64,000 nt of DNA from Clostridiales bacterium. Its GTDB lineage: Bacteria > Bacillota > Clostridia > Christensenellales > Aristaeellaceae. Shown one piece after another: positions 35,910-45,300 of the stretch. The DNA lies in assembly GCA_004557125.1 (NCBI GenBank), contig SFET01000018.1:62001-126000 (forward strand), given 5' to 3'. Each line of letters starts with the position of its first letter. Positions within the stretch are counted from its first letter, which is position 1. Below the pieces are notes generated by a model that ran no database searches, was not told the DNA's origin, and worked only from the letters and a program-made list of their open reading frames with translations. The position numbers and the translations under genes are program-made.

Positions 35910-35990
35910 TCTTGCGGCGGTAAAGATTCAAAATATGCTTTCCTGCAGGCTGCGGCTGCATACCTTCGGGAAAAATGCACGCGACCCGTC

Positions 35991-36019
35991 TTGACAGGGC
36001 AATTTGCGGACATTATAAT
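35991..36019 (+). promoter_or_regulatory. Promoter of the metG T-box leader
   Basis: A consensus pair: TTGACA (35991-35996), 17-base spacer, TATAAT (36014-36019). Transcription should start near 36026. Confidence 0.9.
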
Positions 36020-36025
36020 GGAAAG

Positions 36026-36258
36026 AAAGGCGATGAAGGAGAGAGTAGGGGGAAGAACTGCGCCCAAAGAGAGCCGGGGAAGCTGAAAACCGGCGGCGCG
36101 ACGCCTCTGAACATGGCTCCGGAGCTCCGCGCGCGATATTGTAGCGCCCGGCGTACTCCCGCGTTAAGGGATTCAAGGCCCGGGCCTGCACATCAGTCCG
36201 GGTGAACAGGGTTGGTACCGCGCATCCCAGGCGCCCCTTTGCACAAGGGGCGCTTTTT
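36026..36258 (+). promoter_or_regulatory. T-box riboswitch, methionine specific, with terminator
   Basis: The leader has the AGAGAGCCGGGG and AGCTGAAAACCGGC elements of stem I and a specifier loop GAACATGG with ATG (36113-36115) as codon. It has the conserved CGTTAAGGG before the core and the T-box AGGGTTGGTACCGCG (36208-36222). The terminator GCGCCCCTT/AAGGGGCGC (36231-36239 with 36245-36253) ends in TTTTT. TGGT in the T-box bulge can pair with an ACCA tRNA end, as in tRNA-Met. Uncharged tRNA-Met binding would favour the antiterminator and switch on metG. Confidence 0.93.
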
Positions 36259-36283
36259 CATCAAAGTCAGGAGGGGACAGCAC

Positions 36284-38275
36284 ATGTGCAATCAGTGCGA
36301 TAAGCCGAAATTCTACATCACCACGCCGATCTATTATCCCTCGGGAAACATGCACATCGGCCACACCTACACCACCGTCGCGGCGGACACCATGACCCGC
36401 TTCAAGAAGATGACGGGCTATGACGCCTACTTCCTCACCGGCACCGACGAGCACGGCCAGAAGATCGAGCGCAAGGCCGCCGAGGCCGGCGTGACGCCCA
36501 AGCAGTTCGTGGACAAGATCGTGGCGGAGACGAAGGATCTGTGGAAGCTGATGAACATCGAGTACGACGATTTCATCCGCACCACCGACGAGCGCCACGA
36601 GAGGGTCGTGCAGAAGATCTTCAAGCAGTTCTACGATCAGGGCGACATCTACAAGAGCGAATACGAGGGCCAGTACTGCGCCGAGTGCGAAGCCTTCTGG
36701 ACGCCCACCCAGCTGAAGGAGGGCAACCTCTGCCCCGACTGCGGCCGCCCCTGCGAGACCGCCCACGAGGAGAGCTACTTCTTCCGCATGAGCAAGTATC
36801 AGGATTGGCTGATCGACTACATCGAGACCCATCCGGACTTCATCCAGCCGCCGTCGAGGGCCAACGAGATGCTCAACAACTTCCTGCGTCCGGGCCTTCA
36901 GGACCTGTGCGTCAGCCGCACCTCCTTCAAGTGGGGCGTGCCGGTGGACTTCGATCCCAAGCACGTGGTCTACGTCTGGATCGACGCGCTGTCCAACTAC
37001 ATCACCGCCCTGGGCTACGGCAGCGACGATCCCTCGCTGTTCAACAAGTACTGGCCTGCGGACGTGCACCTGGTGGGCAAGGAGATCGTGCGCTTCCATA
37101 CGATCTACTGGCCGATCATGCTCCACGCCCTCGGCCTTCCCCTGCCCAAGCAGGTGTTCGGCCACGGCTGGCTGCTGTTCGGCAACGACAAGATGAGCAA
37201 GTCCAAGGGCAACGTGGTCTACCCCGCGCCCATCGTGGAGCGCTACGGCGTGGACGCGCTGCGCTACTACCTCATGCGCGAGATGCCCTTCGGCGCGGAC
37301 GGCAACTACACCAACGAGGCCCTGCTGACCCGCATGAACGCCGATCTGGTCAACGATCTGGGCAATCTGGTGAGCCGCACCGTGGCCATGATCGAGAAGT
37401 ACTTCGGCGGCGAGGTGCCCGCACCCGGTGCGGAGGACGAATCCGACGTGGCCCTGCGGGAGCGCTTCGAGGCCCTGCCGGGGATCGTTGAAAAGCACAT
37501 GAACGAATTGCAGTTCTCCCTGGCGCTCTCCGAGATCTGGAAGCTCATCGGCGACTGCAACCGCTACATCGACGTCAACCAGCCCTGGGTGCTGTGCAAG
37601 AGCGAGGAGGGCCTGCCCCGCCTGAAGAACTGCATGTACTATCTGGCGGAGTGCATCCGTGCCATCGCCGTGCACATCTATCCCACCATGCCCTCCACCC
37701 CGGCGCGCATCTTCGAGCAGCTGGGCGTGACGGAGCCGGAGCTCAAGACCTGGGAGAGCGTGCAGAAGTTCGGCGGCCTGAAGCCCGGCACGAAGGTTGT
37801 GAAGGGCGCGGCGCTGTTCCCCCGCGTGGACATCAAGAAGGAGCTGGAGTTCCTCAGCGGCGGCAAGGAGGAAGCCCCCGCCAAGAAGGAAGAAAAGCCC
37901 GCAAAGAAGCAGGAGAAGAAGGCCGAAAAGAAGGCTGAGCTGCCCGAGGGTCTCGCCTCCTTCGACGACTTCATGAAGATCAAGCTCATCGCGGCCAAGG
38001 TCATCGCCTGCGAGAAGGTGGCGAAGTCCGACAAGCTGCTCAAGGAGACCCTGGACGTGGGCGGCGGCGTGACCAAGACCGTGTGCTCCGGCATCGCCAA
38101 GTATTACGCCCCCGAGGATCTGGTGGGCAAGACGGTGGTCATGGTCGCCAACTTCGCACCGCGCAAGATGGCGGGCGAGGTCTCCGAGGGCATGCTGCTG
38201 TGCGCCGAGGATGAAAACGGCGTGAAGCTGCTGACTGTGGACGGCTCCGTGGCTCCCGGAAGCGAGATCGGCTGA
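36284..38275 (+). CDS. metG: Methionyl-tRNA synthetase with C-terminal tRNA-binding domain
   Basis: This 663-residue class I synthetase charges tRNA-Met. The HIGH motif is at residues 24-27 (GNMHIGHTY). The zinc knuckle is CAECEAFW...CPDCGRP, and KMSKSKGN lies near residue 305. An anticodon-binding helical domain follows. A Lys/Glu/Ala-rich linker (about 530-560) leads to a Trbp111-like OB-fold domain (FDDFMKIKLIAAKVIACEKV to the end) that improves tRNA binding as a dimer. It is controlled by the preceding T-box. The ATG follows AGGAGGGGACAGCAC. Its stop overlaps the gpsA start by one base. Confidence 0.96.
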   Translation: MCNQCDKPKFYITTPIYYPSGNMHIGHTYTTVAADTMTRFKKMTGYDAYFLTGTDEHGQKIERKAAEAGVTPKQFVDKIVAETKDLWKLMNIEYDDFIRTTDERHERVVQKIFKQFYDQGDIYKSEYEGQYCAECEAFWTPTQLKEGNLCPDCGRPCETAHEESYFFRMSKYQDWLIDYIETHPDFIQPPSRANEMLNNFLRPGLQDLCVSRTSFKWGVPVDFDPKHVVYVWIDALSNYITALGYGSDDPSLFNKYWPADVHLVGKEIVRFHTIYWPIMLHALGLPLPKQVFGHGWLLFGNDKMSKSKGNVVYPAPIVERYGVDALRYYLMREMPFGADGNYTNEALLTRMNADLVNDLGNLVSRTVAMIEKYFGGEVPAPGAEDESDVALRERFEALPGIVEKHMNELQFSLALSEIWKLIGDCNRYIDVNQPWVLCKSEEGLPRLKNCMYYLAECIRAIAVHIYPTMPSTPARIFEQLGVTEPELKTWESVQKFGGLKPGTKVVKGAALFPRVDIKKELEFLSGGKEEAPAKKEEKPAKKQEKKAEKKAELPEGLASFDDFMKIKLIAAKVIACEKVAKSDKLLKETLDVGGGVTKTVCSGIAKYYAPEDLVGKTVVMVANFAPRKMAGEVSEGMLLCAEDENGVKLLTVDGSVAPGSEIG

Positions 38276-39255
38276 TGAAGGTCACGGTCATCGGCTGCGG
38301 GCGCTGGGGCTCGCTGATCACCTGGTATCTGGACAAGATTGGCCACGAGGTGCGCCTGTACGGGCGCGCATCCTCGCCCCACATGCAACGCTTCCTGGCC
38401 GAACGAAGGAACGATCTGTTGGAATTTCCCGAGAGCATTGCGCTGCACACCGACCTGGAGTGCGCGCAGGGCGCGGAGGTCATCGTGATCTCCGTGCCCT
38501 CGCAGGCGCTTCAGGGCCTAATGGATCAGCTGAAACCCCTTGATCTGAAAAACAAGACCTTCGTGCTGTGCATGAAGGGCATCGAAATTGAGACCGGCCG
38601 CCGCCTGTCCGAGGTGGCCCGGGACAACATCGACCCCTCCTGCGCGGTCGCCGTGTGGCTCGGCCCCGGCCATGTGCAGGAATTCTACGCGGGCATCCCC
38701 AACTGCATGGTCATCGACAGCGAGGACGAGGCCGTCAAGCACCGGCTGGTGAACGCGTTCTCCAGCCAGCTGATCCGCTTCTACTACGGCGAGGACCTGA
38801 TCGGCAACGAGATCGGCGCGGCCGCCAAGAACGTGATCGGCATCGCCGCCGGCGTGCTGGACGGCCTGAAGCTCACCACCCTGAAGGGCGCACTGATGAG
38901 CCGCGGCACCCGGGAGATCGCCCGGCTGATCGAGGCCATGGGCGGCAATCCCTTCTCGGCCTACGGCCTGTGCCACCTGGGCGACTACGAGGCCACCGTG
39001 TTCTCCCGCTTCAGCCACAACCGCCGCTTCGGCGAGATGCTGGTGACCGGCGAGAAGTTCGACAAGCTGGCAGAGGGCTACTACACCGCCGACGCGCTGG
39101 TGCGGCTGGGCGCGCGCTACCACGTGGAGCTGCCCATCTGCGAGGCCGTGTACGCCGTGCTCTACCGGGGCGCGGACGTGCGTGAGACCATCGACGGCCT
39201 GTTCAGCCGCAGCCTGAAAAACGAACTATGGAAAGAGACGCATGAGAATCTTTGA
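38275..39255 (+). CDS. gpsA: NAD(P)-dependent glycerol-3-phosphate dehydrogenase
   Basis: This 326-residue cytosolic enzyme reduces dihydroxyacetone phosphate to sn-glycerol 3-phosphate for phospholipid synthesis. The Rossmann motif VTVIGCGRWGSLITWYL opens the protein. The catalytic lysines are in LCMKGIE and GEDLIGNEIGAAAKNVIGIAAGVLDGLKL. The C-terminal domain has EAMGGNPFSAYGLCHLGDYEATVFSRFSHNRRFG. Start and preceding stop share TGATG, so it is coupled to metG. The unusual GRWG (for GAWG) is seen in some Clostridia. Confidence 0.92.
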   Translation: MKVTVIGCGRWGSLITWYLDKIGHEVRLYGRASSPHMQRFLAERRNDLLEFPESIALHTDLECAQGAEVIVISVPSQALQGLMDQLKPLDLKNKTFVLCMKGIEIETGRRLSEVARDNIDPSCAVAVWLGPGHVQEFYAGIPNCMVIDSEDEAVKHRLVNAFSSQLIRFYYGEDLIGNEIGAAAKNVIGIAAGVLDGLKLTTLKGALMSRGTREIARLIEAMGGNPFSAYGLCHLGDYEATVFSRFSHNRRFGEMLVTGEKFDKLAEGYYTADALVRLGARYHVELPICEAVYAVLYRGADVRETIDGLFSRSLKNELWKETHENL

Positions 39256-40036
39256 CACCCACTGCCACATCGCCGATCCCGCCTTTGATGAGGATCGCGC
39301 TGTGGTCATCTCCCGCTTCCGGGAGAGCGGCGTGTGCCGGGCCAACGTGGTGGCCGACCCCTGCGAGGAGGATCCCAATCAGGAGAAGGTGTTCTCCCTG
39401 GTGGAGCAGCACGACTTCCTCTGCGCGTCCATCGGGGCCCATCCCCACAACGCCAGCCGCTACGATGCTGCCGCCGAAAAAACCATCCTTGCATACCTGA
39501 ACCACCCGAAGTGCCGCCTGCTGGGGGAGATCGGCCTGGACTACCACTACGATCTCTCGCCGCGTGAGGTGCAGAGGGACGTGTTCGACCGCCAGCTGGA
39601 ACTTGCGTATGAAAGGCAGGTTCCGGTGCAGCTGCACATCCGGGAGGCCCACGGCGACTGCATGGACATGCTGCGCGCGCGGCTTTCCGCCGGGCGCATG
39701 CCTGCGGGCGTCATGCACTGCTACACCGGCAGCTGGGAGGCGGCGAAGGTCTATCTGGACGCGGGGCTGTACATCTCCCTCTCCGGCGCGCTGACCTTCA
39801 AGAACGCGCCGAAGCTGCAGGAGGTCTGCCGCAACGTGCCCGCCGACCGCCTGCTGATCGAGACCGACTGCCCCTACATGGCCCCGGTGCCGCTGCGCGG
39901 GCGCAGAAACGAGCCCGCCTTCATCACCCACACGCTGGCGAAGGCCGCGGAGCTGCGGGAAGTCTCGCCCGAGCGCATGGCGGAGCAGCTCTATGAAAAC
40001 GCGCTGCGCATCTTCGGCCTGTCCGACGAAGCCTGA
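39242..40036 (+). CDS. TatD-family metal-dependent hydrolase
   Basis: A 264-residue TIM-barrel hydrolase whose metal ligands are in IFDTHCHIADPAF, GEIGLDYHYDLS, PVQLHIREAHGD, AGVMHCYTGSW and LIETDCPYMAP. TatD proteins are DNases or possibly D-aminoacyl-tRNA/quality-control enzymes of the cytosol, and the physiological role is debated. In Bacillota the gene often follows metG, as here. It overlaps the end of gpsA by 14 bases. Confidence 0.93.
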   Translation: MRIFDTHCHIADPAFDEDRAVVISRFRESGVCRANVVADPCEEDPNQEKVFSLVEQHDFLCASIGAHPHNASRYDAAAEKTILAYLNHPKCRLLGEIGLDYHYDLSPREVQRDVFDRQLELAYERQVPVQLHIREAHGDCMDMLRARLSAGRMPAGVMHCYTGSWEAAKVYLDAGLYISLSGALTFKNAPKLQEVCRNVPADRLLIETDCPYMAPVPLRGRRNEPAFITHTLAKAAELREVSPERMAEQLYENALRIFGLSDEA

Positions 40037-40046
40037 GGAGGATACC

Positions 40047-40577
40047 TTGGAAAACCTGACTGCCATCATCGAAGCCATCCTGTTCGTATCCGGCGATCCG
40101 GTGCGCGTGGATGTGCTGGCCCACGCCATGAACCTGACCGTGCAGGAGCTGGAGCAGGCCCTCAATGAGCTGCGGGATCACCTAGCTCTGGAGAACCGGG
40201 GCATCCAGCTCAATCGCAGCGGCGAAACCGTGTTTTTGTCCATCTGCCCGAAGTATGCGCCCCAGGTGGAGCTGTTCTTGCAGCCCATCCAGAAGCAGCC
40301 GCTGTCCCAGGCCGTGCTGGAGACCCTCTCCATCATCGCCTACCGCCAGCCCGTCACCAAGGGCGACGTGGAGGGCGTGCGCGGCGTGAAGTGCGATTAT
40401 TCCGTGCAGACGCTAGTGAACCGTGGCTTCATCGAGGAGTGCGGCCGCAGGGAGACCCTGGGCCGGCCCATCCTCTACCGCACCACGGACAAGTTTTTGC
40501 AGCACTTCGGCATCGAAAGCCTGGACGAGCTGCCCAGCGTGGACTTTGGCGCCTCCGAGGGCGAAATGCCCATCTGA
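40047..40577 (+). CDS. scpB: Segregation and condensation protein B
   Basis: A 176-residue winged-helix protein that binds the ScpA kleisin in the SMC-ScpAB condensin, which compacts and segregates chromosomes. The family is shown by TAIIEAILFVSGDPVRVD, LSQAVLETLSIIAYRQPVTKGDVEGVRGVKCDYSVQTLVNRGFIEECGRRETLGRPILYRTTDKFLQHFGI and the C-terminal LDELPS. It starts with TTG behind GAGGAG. The earlier in-frame ATG lies inside tatD. The usual partner scpA is not adjacent. Confidence 0.93.
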   Translation: MENLTAIIEAILFVSGDPVRVDVLAHAMNLTVQELEQALNELRDHLALENRGIQLNRSGETVFLSICPKYAPQVELFLQPIQKQPLSQAVLETLSIIAYRQPVTKGDVEGVRGVKCDYSVQTLVNRGFIEECGRRETLGRPILYRTTDKFLQHFGIESLDELPSVDFGASEGEMPI

Positions 40578-40677
40578 CGCGGCGGATCCCGTTTGCGCAA
40601 ATTTGGAATAAAATTCGACCGATCTGTAAAAAATGCCCAACCTTTGCGTTTTGGGGAGGATTCTCCGGCGCGAAGGT

Positions 40678-40706
40678 TTGACGCTTTTGTGTAAAAATGA
40701 TATAAT
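40678..40706 (+). promoter_or_regulatory. Promoter of the Thr/Pro-rich protein gene
   Basis: TTGACG (40678-40683), 17-base spacer, TATAAT (40701-40706). Confidence 0.85.
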
Positions 40707-40744
40707 GAATCTGGACTGTTGTAATTACTTAGGAGGATATACAG

Positions 40745-42181
40745 ATGGCCAACTATCGATCCAGAAGCTCCCGTGAACGCAGAATTCGCGCGCGCTATCG
40801 CAGAAAGATCTGGACGTGCGGCATCATCATGCTCATTCTCGGCCTCGTGCTGGGCTATGTGCTGTGCATGCTGTTCCTGGAGGACAAGCCCGGTCTCTTC
40901 ACGAAGGTGACCGCCACGCCTACCCCGACGCCCATCGTCATGGTGACCGAGGTGCCCACGACGGAGCCCACGGCGGAACCCACCCCCGAACCCACTGCCG
41001 AACCCACTCCGGTGCCCACCGAGGTGCCGACGCAGGCGCCCACCGCTGTGCCCACCGCCGAGCCCACCGAGGCGCCCGGCATTGAGCCCGCCATCGTGTT
41101 CAATTCCGTGGATGTGACCACCGCGCAGCCCGGCAGCGAAGGCGCGACTTCGCTGACCAGCGCCGTGGAGGGCATGACCATCGAAGCGACGGAAGCGCCC
41201 ACGGCGGAACCGACGGCGGAACCCACTGCGGTTCCCACCGCTACGCCGGAACCGACGGCAGAGCCCACTGCAGTTCCCACCGCCACGCCGGAACCGACGG
41301 CAGAGCCCACTGAGGAAGCCACGGCCGAACCGGCTGCCGTCGCGGCTGCCGCAGTCGTTCCGGAGACTCCTGCCGAGCCCACGGCCACGCCCGAACCCAT
41401 CATCGTGCCCTACGGCGAGAGCTGCACCTTCAACACGCAGATCCGCACCGACGGCACGGCCTATCGCAGCGCGGCGGACGGCGAGAGCGAGACCCTGAAC
41501 CTCACCCTGAGCGTGGATGCCTACAAGGATCCCGCCTACTTCGAGGCGAACTATGCCGACACCTACAACCTGCAGGGCAATGAGGCCGCCGTGGAATTCG
41601 ATCTCACCCTCAACGGCTACGAGGGCAGCGCAGAGATCATCCCGCAGAACTTCCTGACCATCACCTTCTGCAATGAGGATGAGAGCGAGACGACCCAGGG
41701 CTTCCAGCTGATGGATACGGAGATCGCCGGCAAGACCGACATCGCCATCACCAGCGGCGAGACCTCCACGCTGTACAAGCGCTATCCCTACAACGCCGAT
41801 CAGGGTGACATGACCTACATGGTGGTGACCGCCTACAACGACGGCGCAGAGACCACCTACTGGTTCGAGATCCAGGCCCCCGAGGAGGCGGCGCCCACCG
41901 AGGAGACCGCGACCGAGGGCGGCAGCGAAACCGCCTCCACCGGCGTCTCCACCAGCGCGCCGGCACAGAGCGAAGGCACCGCGCTGACCATCGGCAGCAA
42001 GGGCGACGAGGTCAAGAAGCTCCAGGCGAAACTGATCGAGCTGGGCCTGCTGTCCGGCTCCCCCGACGGACAGTTCGGCAAGTACACCGCAGGCGCGGTC
42101 AAGATCATGCAGGAGAAGTTCGGCATGGAGCAGACCGGCATCGCGGACGCCGCCTTCCTGGAGAAGCTCTACGGCGAATAA
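40745..42181 (+). CDS. Membrane-anchored Thr/Pro/Glu-repeat protein with peptidoglycan-binding domain
   Basis: The 478-residue product starts with an Arg-rich cytoplasmic tail and one membrane helix (IIMLILGLVLGYVLCMLFL, about 27-45). The N terminus is inside, by the positive-inside rule. A stalk of repeated EPTAEPT/VPTATPEPT units follows (about 58-220). Then comes a beta-rich domain of unknown type (about 225-385) and a C-terminal PG_binding_1 domain (LTIGSKGDEVKKLQAKLIELGLLSGSPDGQFGKYTAGAVKIMQEKFG). It probably spans the wall and binds peptidoglycan at its outer end. The ATG follows AGGAGG. A strong terminator follows. No enzyme motif is seen. Confidence 0.85.
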   Translation: MANYRSRSSRERRIRARYRRKIWTCGIIMLILGLVLGYVLCMLFLEDKPGLFTKVTATPTPTPIVMVTEVPTTEPTAEPTPEPTAEPTPVPTEVPTQAPTAVPTAEPTEAPGIEPAIVFNSVDVTTAQPGSEGATSLTSAVEGMTIEATEAPTAEPTAEPTAVPTATPEPTAEPTAVPTATPEPTAEPTEEATAEPAAVAAAAVVPETPAEPTATPEPIIVPYGESCTFNTQIRTDGTAYRSAADGESETLNLTLSVDAYKDPAYFEANYADTYNLQGNEAAVEFDLTLNGYEGSAEIIPQNFLTITFCNEDESETTQGFQLMDTEIAGKTDIAITSGETSTLYKRYPYNADQGDMTYMVVTAYNDGAETTYWFEIQAPEEAAPTEETATEGGSETASTGVSTSAPAQSEGTALTIGSKGDEVKKLQAKLIELGLLSGSPDGQFGKYTAGAVKIMQEKFGMEQTGIADAAFLEKLYGE

Positions 42182-42209
42182 TGGACAACTGAAAATCCTC
42201 TGATTGTGC

Positions 42210-42239
42210 GGGAAGCGGCCGAGCCGCTTCCCTTTTTTT
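42210..42239 (+). terminator. Strong intrinsic terminator
   Basis: GGGAAGCGGC (42210-42219) pairs with GCCGCTTCCC (42223-42232), followed by seven T residues. Confidence 0.92.
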
Positions 42240-42300
42240 GTGCAGCCGCGGCGGAAATATTACGGTTTGCCGTCGCTTTTTTTAAATTCATTCCTATTTT

Positions 42301-42329
42301 TTGGATATTTGAAATTTCTGATGTATAAT
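42301..42329 (+). promoter_or_regulatory. Promoter of the Ig-repeat amidase gene
   Basis: TTGGAT (42301-42306), 17-base spacer, TATAAT (42324-42329). Confidence 0.8.
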
Positions 42330-42398
42330 TGGGTAAAATCGTGCGAAATAATGGTGCATTCTGTCATCGCACAGGATCCCAACGGAGGTTTGATACAC

Positions 42399-45300
42399 AT
42401 GAAGCAGCTTCGACGTGCACTCGCACTGGCGCTATGCCTGGTGCTCCCGCTGATCTCCCTGCCGTCCGCATGGGCGCAGGAGATGCCGGCAACGGATCCA
42501 GAGGTTCCGGCGACCGATGCGGTACAGGCTGTGCAGAACAGCGCTCCGGCAGCTGAGACCAGCGCGGTGGTTCCGGATGCGGACGAGGACCCGGCTCCGC
42601 CCGCGGATGGCGCAAGCAACCCAGCCGCCGATCTTCCGGCAGACGGCCAGAATTCCGGCGCCGCCGATACCGGCGCGGCCCTGCCGGAGGACGCTGACGC
42701 AGAAGGCAGCGATGGCAGCGAAGGCAGCGCGCCCTCCACGGATCTTCCGCCGGAGGAGACGACCGTCCCGGACGACGGCACAGCTTCTGCGGATGCAGGT
42801 GACGTCCTTCAGGATCCGGACGGCGTGCTCCCCGTGCAGGAGGAGGATCCCGAGGCGGAAGACGCCATCGATTGCACCAAGAGCGCCGCGGAGAACCCGG
42901 ACTTCGTCTCCGGCTACGCCCAGCTGCTGGGTGCCGCCGACGGCTATGCCGACGCGACTTCCGGCGAGGGGAAGCTGAAGCTGGAGGATGCGAGCGGCAT
43001 CGTGTACGCTTCGGCCCGCAGCGGCGATCGCCTGCTGGTCAACTTCGACGGCGGCGAGGAGATCGCCTGCGCATGGGTCGATGCAAAACTTTTGCGCCCC
43101 ATGTCCGCAGAGGAGATCGGGGCCTTCCGCAACAGCTGCGCTCCCGACGCGCGTTGCTTCGATGCGGATCCCCTGCTTCCGCTGGCCGCAATCGCATACA
43201 GCCTGGTGCCGCCGCCAGCGCCCGATCTGATCGTGGACGCGGACAGCCTCACCCTGGGCGCGGGCGAAAAGCGGGCCCTTCCCATCCGCTTCAGCGACGG
43301 TCAGACCCACGCCGTGACCTACACCAGCTCCAACGCGCGCTACGCGAGCGTATCCGCCGACGGCGTGGTGCAGGCGCTGCGCTCGGGCAAGACCGCAACC
43401 ATCCGGATTGACACCGAATTCGGCCAGAGCGCCAGCATCCGGATCAGCACGCTGCGCGCCCCCAGCACCGTGACCCTTCAGCCCACCAAGGCGGATCTCT
43501 GCCTCGGCGACACCATGGCGGCCACCGCAAAGGTCAACGCCAAGTCGGCCTCCGCCATCAGCTGGTCCAGCAGCGACCCCAGCATCGCCACCGTGGACGA
43601 GGGCGGACAGATCACCGCCGTCGCGCCGGGCAGCGTCACCATCAAGGCCGCCGCTTTCAACGGCAAGTCCGCCACGCTGAAGCTGACGGTGCATCCCGAC
43701 CCGATCTCCATCGCCTTTGAACAGTCCGACGTGCTGCTGGGCGTGGACGAGACGCTCACCCTGCAGACCCGCATCGCGCCCGAGGATTACGGCAGCCGCA
43801 GCTACGCCAGCAGCAACCCGTCGGTGGTCGCCGTGGACGCCGCCACCGGCAGCATTCGCGGCGTCGCCGTGGGCAGCGCCACCATCACCGCGACGACCCG
43901 CAACGGCATCAGCGCCGCGTGCAGCGTCACCGTGAAGGCCGCGCCCTCCTGCATCACCCTGGAAAAGACCGCCATCACCCTGGGCGTGGGCGAAAAGCAG
44001 CCCCTGCCTGCCGTGCAGGTGGGCGCGCCCGGTGAGGATTGCGCAAAGAATTACAGCATCGACCTGCTGAAATCCAAGTACGTTTCCGTCACTGCCGACA
44101 ACTGCATCGTGGGCACCCGCGCCGGCAGCGCCACCGTCACGGTCCGCACCTACAACGGCATGAAGGCGACGCTCAAAGTGACCGTGCGCAAGGCGCCGCG
44201 CTACGTGACCCTTTCGCCCACGAAGGCCACACTGGGCGTGGATGAGACGCTGTCTCTGACGGCCAAGCTGAACAGCGGCACCGCGGGCAGCATCAGCTAC
44301 ACCAGCAGCGACCCGGCCGTCGCCACCGTGGATGCAAGCGGTCGCGTGCGCGCCGTCGCCCCCGGCAGCGCCACCATCACCGCCAAGACCTTCAACGGAC
44401 GCACCGCAAGCTGTGCCGTTCAGGTGAAGTGCGCCCCCAGCAGCATCGCCCTGAGCCGCCCGGACTTCTCCATGGGCGTTGGCGAAACCTGCACGCTGAC
44501 GGCCACCCTGAGCGCCGACAGCGCCGGATATTACAGCTTCCGCAGCGATAACCCCGCCGTGGCCACCATCGACGCGATCAGCGGCAAGGTCAAGGCGGTG
44601 GCCGCCGGCAGCGCCACGCTGTGGGTCGAGGCGTACAACGGCGTCAAGTCCTCGTGCCTGCTGACGGTGAAGGCCGCCCCCACCGGCGTCGCCTTCCAGG
44701 AGAAGAGCGTCACCCTCGCCGTGGGCGACCGGTACCAGCTGCTTCCCCCCAGTCTGCTGGGCGAGAACGCGGCCAGCGCCACGCTGAAGTACACCAGCGG
44801 CAGCACCAAGCGCCTGAACGTCAGCGCCTCCGGCCTGCTGACCGCCATGCGCGCCGGCAAGACCACCGTCACCGTCGCCACCTACAACGGCAAGAAGGCC
44901 AGCCTCACCGTGACGATCCAGGCCGCGCCCAAGACCATCTCCTTCGGGCAGAGCAGCCTGTACCTGTGCGTGGGCCAGCAGAACACCCCCACCGTCAAGA
45001 CCGATACCTGCGACTGCAGCTTCAGCCTGTCGAGCTCGGATCCCAACGTGGCGACCATCGCCGCCGACGGCAGAACCATCGTCGCCTGCGGCGGCGGCAG
45101 CGCCACCATCACCGCCACCACCTACAACGGCAAGAAGGCCACCCTCGCGCTGACGGTGCCTTACCTGCCCGATTCCATCGCCTTGGAACCCGCTGCGATC
45201 ACCCTGGGCCGCGGCGACAGCATCGCGCTGAAAGCCGTCATGCCCCAGGGCCAGGACAGCACGCTGCGCTTCGAGAGCTCCAATCCCGAGGTGGCGAGCG

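Noticed and set aside
40930..41400. CRISPR-like or satellite repeat array
   Set aside because: The repetition is the coding of EPTAEPT/VPTATPEPT units in an intact frame with variable period. There are no spacers or cas genes.
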